This document shows positions 1 through 5,128 of a stretch of DNA of 5,128 nucleotides, piece after piece (position 1 is the first letter of the stretch; every line of letters begins with the position of its first letter). Below the pieces are notes generated by a model. The model was not told where the DNA came from. It was given only the letters and a program-made list of their open reading frames with translations, and made no database searches. This stretch comes from JAHFOW01 sp046350595. Its GTDB lineage: Bacteria; Planctomycetota; Brocadiia; Brocadiales; Brocadiaceae. A program made the translations under genes and the position numbers. Location of the stretch: positions 1-5,128 of the forward strand of contig JAXMAC010000160.1 in the NCBI GenBank assembly GCA_046350595.1, read 5' to 3'.

Positions 1-87
1 GCTTACCGGTGGAACCGTGTTGAATCAGATGGTACCCTGGAACAGGAATTTTTGAAGAAATTGGAAACTATTCTTGAGAGCAGCTAG
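1..87 (+). CDS. 3' end of an unidentified upstream gene
   Basis: Frame 1 is open from the window edge for 28 codons and ends at TAG 85-87. The visible residues include RWNRVESDG followed by an amphipathic helix-like end, FLKKLETILESS. That is too little to assign a family. The other two forward frames stop earlier (around 19-21 and 52-54), and the next gene begins 24 bp downstream on the same strand, so a cotranscribed upstream gene is the simplest reading. A minus-strand gene entering here cannot be excluded. Confidence 0.5.
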   Translation, partial: AYRWNRVESDGTLEQEFLKKLETILESS

Positions 88-111
88 CCATACGTGTAAC
101 AGGCTACAAAG

Positions 112-1818
112 ATGAAGTATTGGTTTGTTGAAAGTAGTGAGACTGTCGGCATTGCAGATTACACAAGTTATAGGGGGGGAAAATTAACAGGCGTGGGATA
201 TTTATTAGTACGCATACTTTTTGTGGTTTTTATTTTGACACCTTTTTCATTTCGTACGTTAAAGGCTCAAACAGAACCGGAACCAACCGATAATTTTCAG
301 TTACAGACCTACCTTACTGAAGAACAAGCCCTGGCGCTTATCTTTCCTGAGTGCGATGATATTCTGACGGATGAAATCATCCTGACCGCCGATGAAAAAC
401 AAAATCTCGAAAAAATTCTCGGCAGAAGGCTTTATGAGGATAGTTTTAAGGTATCTATAGGAAAGAGGGCGGGCGTTATTCAACGATATGCAATTATTAC
501 GGAAGAGGTGGGCAAATTTCATCCCTTTTCATTTATCGTAGGAGTTAATACGGACGGAAAGATTAGCAACGTCGCAGTGCTTGTCTACCGTGAAAGTCGT
601 GGTGGAGAGGTTGCAAGGAAACGTTTTCTCTATCAGTTTCCCGGTAAGTCCTTCAAAAATCCTATCCGCATTAATAAAGACATCATTAATATTACCGGCG
701 CTACCATGTCCGCACAGTATATGTGCATGGGTGTAAGGAAGGTGCTTGCCGTTATCAATGAATACTACCTGAGCGGTAAAAGAAATGTAAGTGATGTAAA
801 ATTGGTGGATTCGCGTGCTGCGATAATAAATAAGAACATGAATGAGGAACTAAAACTCCTGAAACAAACACGCATGATCATGGGAACCTTTGCGGAGGTA
901 TCCATCTACTCAAATGATGAAAGGTTGGCGGGCAAAGCAATTGACGAGGCGTTGAATGAGATGGAACGCATGGACCGAATCATGAGTAACTATAAAAGTG
1001 ACAGCGAACTATCTCAAATAAACAAGATTGCCCCAAAATTGTCCACTCCCTGTGGCGCTGAACTCCTGGATGTGGTGGAACAGTCTATCTATTATAGTGA
1101 AATGAGCGGAGGCGCCTTTGATATTACGGTATCTCCAATTGTTAACCTCTGGGGATTTTTTAGCGGAAAAGAGCGTGTTCCCTCTGACAAAGAGATCGAA
1201 AAAATCCTGCCCGCCGTCTCGTACAAAAATATTGTCATCAATAAGGGTAATGATTCCAAAAAACCCGGCGCCGTTTCATTTAAAAATCCGCAGACACAGA
1301 TAGACCTGGGCGCTATTGGAAAAGGCTACGCGGTAGATAAGGCGCTGGGAGTTATTAAAAAATATGGTATTGATAATGGTTGTATTAACCTCGGTGGAAA
1401 TATTTATGTCCTTGGCGTTCCGCCGGACAAAAAGGGGTGGAAGATTGGTGTGCAAAATCCGCGAAAAAAGGATGAAATCATGGGTTATATGGAGCTCAAA
1501 GATGAGGCCACGGCAACATCGGGTGATTATGAGCGGTTCTTTGAGGTCAGGGGGAAGCGGTATTCACATATTATAGACCCCAGGACGGGAAGACCGGTAA
1601 GCAGCGGTACTATTGCAACAACGATAGTTGCCCCAACGGGCACGCAGGTTGACGCATTATCAACCAGTGTCTTTGTGCTGGGACCGGAAAAAGGTTTGAA
1701 CCTTATAAAAAAGATTCCCGGCGCAGAGGCCATGATTGTTTATGAAAAGGACGGTAAGCTGGCGATTGATATGACGCAGGGATTCAAAGAAAAATTCACG
1801 AAAACCGGTAACTGGTAA
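112..1818 (+). CDS. apbE: Exported FMN-binding domain fused to ApbE FMN:protein transferase
   Basis: The product probably carries covalent FMN and also contains the enzyme that attaches it. ApbE-family proteins transfer FMN from FAD to a Thr/Ser of FMN_bind domains outside the cytoplasmic membrane, with Mg2+. A hydrophobic signal segment lies at residues 30-47, with a likely signal peptidase site after LKA (52); there is no lipobox Cys. FMN_bind spans about 60-215 and has the attachment motif TGAT, making Thr198 the expected acceptor. ApbE spans about 250-560: MGT (257-259), GGAFDITVSP, DLGAIGKGYAVD (398-409), NLGGN, TSGDYERFF, HIIDPRTGRPV (486-496) and the metal-binding DALST (514-518). No key motif is missing. 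The 27 residues before the signal segment are unusual, and GTG 193 may be the real start (541 residues). A membrane protein follows after 48 bp, probably in the same operon. The domain call is firm; the redox partner is unknown. Confidence 0.93.
   Translation: MKYWFVESSETVGIADYTSYRGGKLTGVGYLLVRILFVVFILTPFSFRTLKAQTEPEPTDNFQLQTYLTEEQALALIFPECDDILTDEIILTADEKQNLEKILGRRLYEDSFKVSIGKRAGVIQRYAIITEEVGKFHPFSFIVGVNTDGKISNVAVLVYRESRGGEVARKRFLYQFPGKSFKNPIRINKDIINITGATMSAQYMCMGVRKVLAVINEYYLSGKRNVSDVKLVDSRAAIINKNMNEELKLLKQTRMIMGTFAEVSIYSNDERLAGKAIDEALNEMERMDRIMSNYKSDSELSQINKIAPKLSTPCGAELLDVVEQSIYYSEMSGGAFDITVSPIVNLWGFFSGKERVPSDKEIEKILPAVSYKNIVINKGNDSKKPGAVSFKNPQTQIDLGAIGKGYAVDKALGVIKKYGIDNGCINLGGNIYVLGVPPDKKGWKIGVQNPRKKDEIMGYMELKDEATATSGDYERFFEVRGKRYSHIIDPRTGRPVSSGTIATTIVAPTGTQVDALSTSVFVLGPEKGLNLIKKIPGAEAMIVYEKDGKLAIDMTQGFKEKFTKTGNW
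172..195 (+). promoter_or_regulatory. Candidate RBS and GTG start for the FMN_bind-ApbE gene
   Basis: A purine run AGGGGGGGA (172-180) lies 12 nt before an in-frame GTG at 193-195. Starting there puts the hydrophobic signal segment two residues from the N-terminus, as expected for a Sec signal peptide. ATG 112 has only a weak AGG upstream and would add a 27-residue polar leader. The spacing is longer than ideal, so the choice is unresolved. Confidence 0.45.
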
Positions 1819-1866
1819 GAAAAGAGAAACCACAGATTTCAAAAGTAGTTTATAAAGGAGTAGGCA

Positions 1867-2406
1867 ATGTCGAACGGCTTATGGTCAATCCCAACGAGTA
1901 ACAAGATTTTTTTTACCTTTTTTCTATTCATTATTGCTATCGCTGTTGGAATTGGGTTCTTGAATTATTATGAGAGGACGGGGCTTTCTCCACAGAAGAC
2001 CATACGTTATTATTGCGGCGACGAGGAGGAAGTTTCAGCGCCCGTATCAGCCGAAGAAAACAAGGCAAAACTGGAGGAAGGGTTCTTTTTCCCGAAATCC
2101 TATCGTGAGCTGCTCGAAGTCACCCACAGCCATGTTTTTTCTATACCCATAGTTATATTTATCCTTTCCCGTATCCTTGCAATGACGCATACCCGGGAAG
2201 GATTAAAGATTACTATTTATGGTGTTTCATTTATGGGGATTATCCTGAATCTGTCATCCCCATGGCTCATCCGGTATGTATGTCATCATTTTGTGGTTGC
2301 ATTTTCTATTTCAAACATCTGTCTTATTCTGAGCTTCGGCGCCTTTATCTTTATACCCCTCTATGAAATGTGGTTTAGAAGAGACCACGACATGCTTTCT
2401 GAATAA
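1867..2406 (+). CDS. Four-helix membrane protein with paired histidines, possible redox partner
   Basis: I do not recognise a named family. The 179-residue protein has about four membrane segments: 14-33, 89-106, 115-135 and 141-166. A charged, non-membrane stretch (about 35-80) with an acidic DEEE run and a single Cys50 separates the first two. Histidines sit at membrane edges: THSH (H87, H89) entering helix 2, H108 leaving it, and CHH (H140, H141) entering helix 4. Such placement fits haem b ligation or quinone/metal binding, but no CxxCH or other diagnostic motif is present, so this is inference. The start is well set: AAAGGAG at 1854-1860, 6 nt before ATG. It follows the FMN_bind-ApbE gene by 48 bp on the same strand, so the two are probably cotranscribed and the protein may pass electrons to or from the flavin domain. 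A plain structural or transport role is the alternative. Confidence 0.85.
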   Translation: MSNGLWSIPTSNKIFFTFFLFIIAIAVGIGFLNYYERTGLSPQKTIRYYCGDEEEVSAPVSAEENKAKLEEGFFFPKSYRELLEVTHSHVFSIPIVIFILSRILAMTHTREGLKITIYGVSFMGIILNLSSPWLIRYVCHHFVVAFSISNICLILSFGAFIFIPLYEMWFRRDHDMLSE

Positions 2407-2411
2407 TATCA

Positions 2412-2496
2412 AACCGTTCAAACCGTTCAAACGGCTCAAACGGCTTAATCGGCTTAATCGGTTTGAACGGTTTAATCGGTTTAATCGGTTTAAACC
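2412..2496 (+). repeat. 9-bp tandem array with internal inverted symmetry
   Basis: Nine 9-bp units run without gaps from 2412 to 2492, followed by a 4-bp partial unit. They begin as AACCGTTCA (twice), pass through AACGGCTCA, AACGGCTTA and ATCGGCTTA, and end as ATCGGTTTA (twice). Neighbouring units differ by at most two bases. The left end is complementary to the middle: AAACCGTTCAAACC (2411-2424) pairs perfectly with 2460-2473, giving a 14-bp stem with a 35-nt loop. A 10-bp palindrome GGTTTAAACC closes the array at 2487-2496. It lies between two convergent genes, where a bidirectional transcription block would be useful, but it lacks a classic stem plus T-tract. Confidence 0.9.
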
Positions 2497-2518
2497 TTCG
2501 TAAATGCCTGATTTGTTT

Positions 2519-3097
2519 TTACTCCAGATTTGAGTGTCGTTTGTGCATGTCCTTCTCGGAACTGTTCAGCCTGGATACGAGGGAAAGGATAATTCCGTCC
2601 AGATACACGAGGCACGCCTGTTCAAAGAGGGTGCTTCGAAACTGAATAGAGCCGTCATTTTTGTAATCGGTGCTTACTTCCTGCACGGGTAATTCAATAA
2701 CGACATTTGCCAGTTTTGCAAGAGGTGAATTTTTTTGAGAGGTTACGGCAACAACGGTTGCGTATGCCTTTTTAGCCAGACCGGCAATGTAGCAGGTTAT
2801 ATGGGTACTGCCTGAACTGCTGCACGCTATCAGCAAATCGCCTCTGTCGATATTTGGCGTTGTGGCATCCCCGACGCAATAGGCATTTATGCCGATATGC
2901 GTGAGTCTCATGGCAAAGGTGCGGGATACAAGGCCCGAACGTCCCTGGCCTGTTACAAAGACATTTTTTGCCTGGATAATTGAGGAAATAAATTGTTCAT
3001 AAGGTATTTCTTCGATTTTTTCAAGTACGGAGCGGATTTCATCCAGAATAATTTGTGTGGCAGCCTTAATTCCCAGGTACTCATTTACCAACTTCAA
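2519..3097 (-). CDS. hxlB: 6-phospho-3-hexuloisomerase-like SIS-domain protein
   Basis: This family interconverts 3-hexulose 6-phosphate and fructose 6-phosphate, the second step of the ribulose monophosphate route for formaldehyde fixation, or in reverse for pentose supply. The 192-residue length is typical. Visible family marks are the SIS phosphosugar loop GQGRSG (50-55), VGDATTPNIDRGDLLIACSSSGST (75-98, cited by span; the SSSGS loop is at 93-97), STLFEQA with Glu159, and the characteristic C-terminus M..RHSNLE (184-192). The stretch before TLFE reads QFRS where PHI proteins commonly have a Gly-containing PxGT-like form, a small departure. The start codon is TTG (3097-3095), with GAGAGG 8 nt upstream and an in-frame TGA just above it. 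The gene has its own promoter, diverges from yggT and converges on the flavin operon. No 3-hexulose-6-phosphate synthase is visible in the window. A general SIS isomerase on another sugar phosphate is the alternative. Confidence 0.88.
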   Translation of the reverse strand: MKLVNEYLGIKAATQIILDEIRSVLEKIEEIPYEQFISSIIQAKNVFVTGQGRSGLVSRTFAMRLTHIGINAYCVGDATTPNIDRGDLLIACSSSGSTHITCYIAGLAKKAYATVVAVTSQKNSPLAKLANVVIELPVQEVSTDYKNDGSIQFRSTLFEQACLVYLDGIILSLVSRLNSSEKDMHKRHSNLE

Positions 3098-3105
3098 TGT
3101 ACAAT

Positions 3106-3111
3106 CCTCTC
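3106..3111 (-). promoter_or_regulatory. RBS fixing the TTG start of the hexuloisomerase gene
   Basis: GAGAGG on the minus strand lies 8 nt before TTG 3097-3095. An in-frame TGA lies just upstream and there is no ATG or GTG near the N-terminus, so TTG is the most plausible start. A second TTG two codons later is less well spaced. Confidence 0.75.
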
Positions 3112-3131
3112 AAAATTTATTTCCCCGTTTT

Positions 3132-3145
3132 AAACCTGAAGGTTT
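3132..3145. repeat. Small hairpin in the hexuloisomerase leader
   Basis: AAACC-TGAA-GGTTT is a perfect short inverted repeat (palindromic to AAACCT/AGGTTT). On the minus strand it would lie in the 5' leader, about 20 nt upstream of the GAGAGG ribosome site. It is too small to call a regulator; it may equally be part of a dispersed intergenic repeat. Confidence 0.5.
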
Positions 3146-3210
3146 GAGTTACGCTCCGGACAGATTTAGTTACTATACCAGAATGTATCTCTACCGCCTT
3201 AAAAATTTTA

Positions 3211-3239
3211 ATTTTATCATGCCCTATCGGGTATTTCAA
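3211..3239 (-). promoter_or_regulatory. Sigma70-type promoter for the hexuloisomerase gene
   Basis: Read on the minus strand, TTGAAA (3239-3234) and TAAAAT (3216-3211) are separated by exactly 17 nt. Transcription would begin near 3204 and give a leader of about 105 nt before the TTG start. The spacer contains an imperfect inverted repeat, ATACCC-GATA-GGGCAT, that could be a repressor site. This is sequence-match evidence only. Confidence 0.6.
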
Positions 3240-3315
3240 GAAACTGTATTCTCCTGAGTCCCCCGATTTTCTGATATTTATTTTTATTGCTCTCTGTCAA
3301 ACCCTGTGTTAAAAT

Positions 3316-3343
3316 TTTACACTTTAAGTATAACAAATATAAC
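3316..3343 (+). promoter_or_regulatory. Sigma70-type promoter for yggT
   Basis: TTTACA (3316-3321) and TATAAC (3338-3343) are 16 nt apart, each matching consensus at 5 of 6 positions, within an AT-rich stretch. Another TATAAC lies at 3329-3334 but lacks a good -35. The predicted start, near 3350, leaves a leader of about 60 nt to the yggT ATG. Together with the minus-strand promoter it accounts for much of the 313-bp divergent gap, in which I see no gene. Confidence 0.55.
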
Positions 3344-3410
3344 AAATTAGGCACAGATATTTTGAACCTGTAATTTTTTACTTTACTCTTGATAAAAAAG
3401 GAGCGTTTTC

Positions 3411-3653
3411 ATGGGGGGGTTTCTCAGTACACTTATTAGTCTTTATGAAATTGCGTTACTTATAAGAATTGTCCTTTCATGGGTGCCGCACAATCCGTAC
3501 AATCAGGCAATAAGATTTCTTTTTAAAATAACCGATCCTGTCTTAATTCCTGTACGAAAAATTATCCCGCCTTTCAAAGGTATAGATTTTTCCCCTGTTG
3601 TTGTATTCTTTGCCCTCGGTATCATTAAAAAAATGGTCGGGGGTGTGCTTTAA
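3411..3653 (+). CDS. yggT: YggT/YlmG-family small membrane protein
   Basis: This 80-residue integral membrane protein has one YggT repeat: a first membrane helix (about 4-24) ending in the conserved R..LSW (Arg19, Ser23-Trp24), an amphipathic loop with TDPVLIPVRKIIPP (41-54), then IDFSPVVVFFAL (58-69) starting the second helix. These are the standard family marks, and the length suits a single-repeat member (E. coli YggT has two). Relatives are linked to osmotic tolerance, to cell division near SepF in Gram-positives, and to cofactor or membrane-complex assembly in plastids; no biochemical activity is established. AAGGAG (3398-3403) stands 7 nt before the ATG. Here it is not beside the proC/yggS or sepF genes often found with it, so context does not narrow its role. 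It may be cotranscribed with the downstream kinase fusion, 86 bp away. Confidence 0.92.
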   Translation: MGGFLSTLISLYEIALLIRIVLSWVPHNPYNQAIRFLFKITDPVLIPVRKIIPPFKGIDFSPVVVFFALGIIKKMVGGVL

Positions 3654-3679
3654 TGGTATAGGAATTTCAATATTGTATT

Positions 3680-3707
3680 GTAGAGACGCAAGATTTTGCG
3701 TCTCTAC
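3680..3707. repeat. Perfect 12-bp-arm palindrome, dispersed-repeat type or weak terminator
   Basis: GTAGAGACGCAA (3680-3691) and TTGCGTCTCTAC (3696-3707) are exact inverted copies around a GATT loop. A T6 run occurs at 3715-3720 but is separated from the stem by 7 nt, so it is not a textbook intrinsic terminator. From memory, GTAGAGACGC...GCGTCTCTAC palindromes recur in many copies in cyanobacterial and some other genomes. Sitting between yggT and the next gene, it could attenuate readthrough or protect the yggT mRNA end. Confidence 0.85.
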
Positions 3708-3728
3708 CTGCGCATTTTTTAAGTCGCC

Positions 3729-3742
3729 GAAGGCCTGATTTG
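3729..3742 (+). promoter_or_regulatory. RBS and TTG start of the HAD-kinase fusion gene
   Basis: GAAGG (3729-3733) lies 6 nt before TTG 3740-3742. The first in-frame ATG (3773) would remove the hydrophobic strand KLIV that must precede the HAD nucleophile motif, and it has no ribosome site, so TTG is preferred. Confidence 0.65.
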
Positions 3743-5017
3743 ATTCATTCATTCCCCAAAAAGTTGATCGTTATGGATGTAGACGGCGTCCTGTTTAAAG
3801 GACAATTCATCCTCCACCTCTCTCGTTCTCTCGGTAGGTTGATGTATACAAAAACGGCTATCCTGTGTCTGCTTTTTAATCTGAATAAACTATCCATTCG
3901 GGAACTTCTTAGGCGGGTATATGCACAATTTAAGGGTATGTCGCTTGAGCAGCTTCGAACGGTTTATAGAAATATTGGCGTGATACATCATGCGCGGGAA
4001 ACCGTAGAGTCGTTATGCAATCATGGTTATCAGGTCGTTCTTATCAGCAGCGGGGTGCCTGACATTTTTGTAAAAGACCTCGCAGTACGGTTATCGGCGC
4101 ATGACGGTTATGGCGTCGAGATCTGCGCCAATGATGAAAAACTAACGGGGGAGGTATCCGGACGTTTGTCTCAGCCACAGGGAAAAAGGGAGCTTGTTGA
4201 AGAGATACTCAACAAAAACAATCTCACCTGGAAGGATGCCATTGTCCTCGTCGATGACCGCAACAATCTCGATATCATGCACAAAGCAGGTATTAATATC
4301 GGTATCAATGCCCACTATGCGGTGCGACAGCGTGCGCATTACCTGATTGACAGCGGGAATCTGGCAGAGGTGCTTGATATTCTAAATATCGAAGACGCCG
4401 ATACCTATACAACCCTGTCTGCCGGCATGCGCAAGCAATTCGTTTTTTCATGGTATCAGGAAATGAGGAGGAAGGCACTCCATATTCTGATTGCGTTTGT
4501 GCCCCTATTTTCTGGTTTCTTGTACTTTCCAACTCTTGTGGCGCTTTTTTCCTTAATGCTCATTTATACGATTTCTGAGTGCCTGAGAATAAACGGATAT
4601 TCATTTCCCTTCTTTGGAAAGATTACACGGTCGAGCATCCGTAGGGCAGAGGAACGGGGTTTTGCATTTGGACCGGTAACCCTCGTTTTGGGGGCAATGT
4701 TGTCTACTATATTTTTTCCCTCGCCCATTGCAAGCGCGGGTATCTGGATTGTAGCCTTTGCCGATACGGCTGCCACGCTGATAGGAAGGAAACTGGGGAA
4801 ACATCGGCTTCCTTATAATAAGAAAAAGAGCCTTGAAGGCACGCTGGCAGCATTCGTTGTGGCTTTTATTTGCGGACGTGTCTATTTTCCGACATTTCCT
4901 GCTTTGCTTACGGCAAGCTTTTCCAGTATGATTGAATCATTACCCCTGAGGGCTTTGGATAATTTATTCATACCTCTTGGCACGGGGATTCTCTTATGGT
5001 GCCTTGGATATGCGTAA
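3740..5017 (+). CDS. HAD phosphatase domain fused to CTP-dependent prenol/dolichol-kinase-like membrane domain
   Basis: Two opposed activities seem joined in 425 residues. Residues 1-215 are a SerB-like HAD hydrolase: DVDGVL (Asp13 nucleophile, Asp15), a helical cap (about 20-90), LISSG (motif II, Ser103/104), GKRE (Lys149) and VDDRNNLDIM (motif IV, 171-180). Motif IV departs from the usual GDGxND: Asp172 replaces Gly, and the second acidic residue is shifted to Asp178. Residues 240-425 are a polytopic Sec59/DGK1/VTE5-type kinase domain: EMRRKALH (241-248), SECLRI (279-284), RRAEERGFAFGP (301-312), ADTAATLIGRKLGK (341-354), a KKKSLEGTLA stretch (361-370) and DNLFIPLG (407-414). Such kinases use CTP to phosphorylate dolichol, phytol, other prenols or diacylglycerol on the cytosolic membrane face. 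The substrate cannot be told here. The gene probably shares transcription with yggT, across the palindrome. The HAD part might instead be regulatory or act on a different phosphate. Confidence 0.85.
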   Translation: MIHSFPKKLIVMDVDGVLFKGQFILHLSRSLGRLMYTKTAILCLLFNLNKLSIRELLRRVYAQFKGMSLEQLRTVYRNIGVIHHARETVESLCNHGYQVVLISSGVPDIFVKDLAVRLSAHDGYGVEICANDEKLTGEVSGRLSQPQGKRELVEEILNKNNLTWKDAIVLVDDRNNLDIMHKAGINIGINAHYAVRQRAHYLIDSGNLAEVLDILNIEDADTYTTLSAGMRKQFVFSWYQEMRRKALHILIAFVPLFSGFLYFPTLVALFSLMLIYTISECLRINGYSFPFFGKITRSSIRRAEERGFAFGPVTLVLGAMLSTIFFPSPIASAGIWIVAFADTAATLIGRKLGKHRLPYNKKKSLEGTLAAFVVAFICGRVYFPTFPALLTASFSSMIESLPLRALDNLFIPLGTGILLWCLGYA

Positions 5018-5128
5018 TAGTACTATGCGGGGAATTTGAATAGTATGGTGGCGGTATAGACAACCCCATGAATCCCATACGTGTTAAGTTAAGCGGTTTT
5101 TGGGGTGGCATGGACAGTGGAGACGACC
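5018..5128. other. Window tail without a convincing gene
   Basis: Two short ATG frames close within a few codons. A third opens at ATG 5068 and stays open for 20 codons to the edge, but it has no ribosome site (the preceding bases are pyrimidine-rich CAACCCC) and no recognisable residues. No terminator with a T-tract follows the kinase fusion; only a weak CCCCA/TGGGG pairing is visible. Confidence 0.4.

Noticed and set aside
128..156. TTGAAA as a -35 element for the flavin operon
   Set aside because: The sequence 17-18 nt downstream (ATTGCA/TTGCAG) is a poor -10, so transcription from upstream is more likely.
1819..1866. Possible terminator or regulatory element between the flavin fusion and the membrane protein gene
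   Set aside because: No stem or T-run is present; apart from the ribosome site there is only AT-rich spacer.
2411..2496. CRISPR-like array
   Set aside because: The units are 9 bp and directly adjacent with no spacers, and no cas genes are present.
2463..2645. 60-codon plus-strand frame starting in the 9-bp array, with a GLIGLIGL-like beginning
   Set aside because: The repeat peptide follows from the 9-bp period, and the remainder is antisense to the hexuloisomerase coding region.
3057..3257. 66-codon plus-strand frame running from within the hexuloisomerase gene into the intergenic gap
   Set aside because: It overlaps the strong minus-strand gene and that gene's promoter, has no ribosome site, and encodes no recognisable pattern.
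5068..5128. Possible 5' end of a new gene starting at ATG 5068
   Set aside because: Only 20 open codons, no ribosome site and no recognisable residues; the window ends too soon to judge.

Overview
The window looks like ordinary chromosome from a Gram-negative-type bacterium of moderate, slightly AT-rich composition. Gene content (an exported FMN-binding/ApbE flavin transferase fusion, a RuMP-type hexuloisomerase, YggT, and a HAD/dolichol-kinase-like fusion) and scattered short intergenic repeats would suit an anaerobic redox specialist. A Planctomycetota (Brocadiales-like) origin is my best guess, at low confidence and from gene style only. No rRNA, tRNA, CRISPR, phage or transposase gene is visible.

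Layout. Positions 1-87 are the tail of an upstream gene. It is followed closely by a 568-codon exported FMN_bind + ApbE fusion (112-1818; the true start may be GTG 193) and, 48 bp later, by a 179-residue four-helix membrane protein with paired histidines (1867-2406). These probably form one operon: a flavinylated extracytoplasmic electron carrier, its own flavinylating enzyme, and a possible membrane partner. A 9-bp tandem array with internal inverted symmetry (2412-2496) fills the gap to the convergent gene on the minus strand (2519-3097), a 6-phospho-3-hexuloisomerase-like SIS protein that starts at TTG.

The 313-bp gap at 3098-3410 separates two divergent genes. It holds a good sigma70-type promoter for each direction plus a small hairpin in the hexuloisomerase leader. 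Rightward lie yggT (3411-3653), a perfect 12-bp-arm palindrome (3680-3707), and a 425-residue protein (3740-5017, TTG start) joining an N-terminal HAD phosphatase domain to a C-terminal membrane-embedded CTP-dependent prenol/dolichol-kinase-like domain. The last 111 bp contain no convincing gene.

The points most worth a second look are the phosphatase-kinase fusion, the self-contained flavinylation module with its histidine-bearing membrane partner, and the two intergenic repeat structures. I see no clear evidence of an entirely new system such as a defence island or mobile element.
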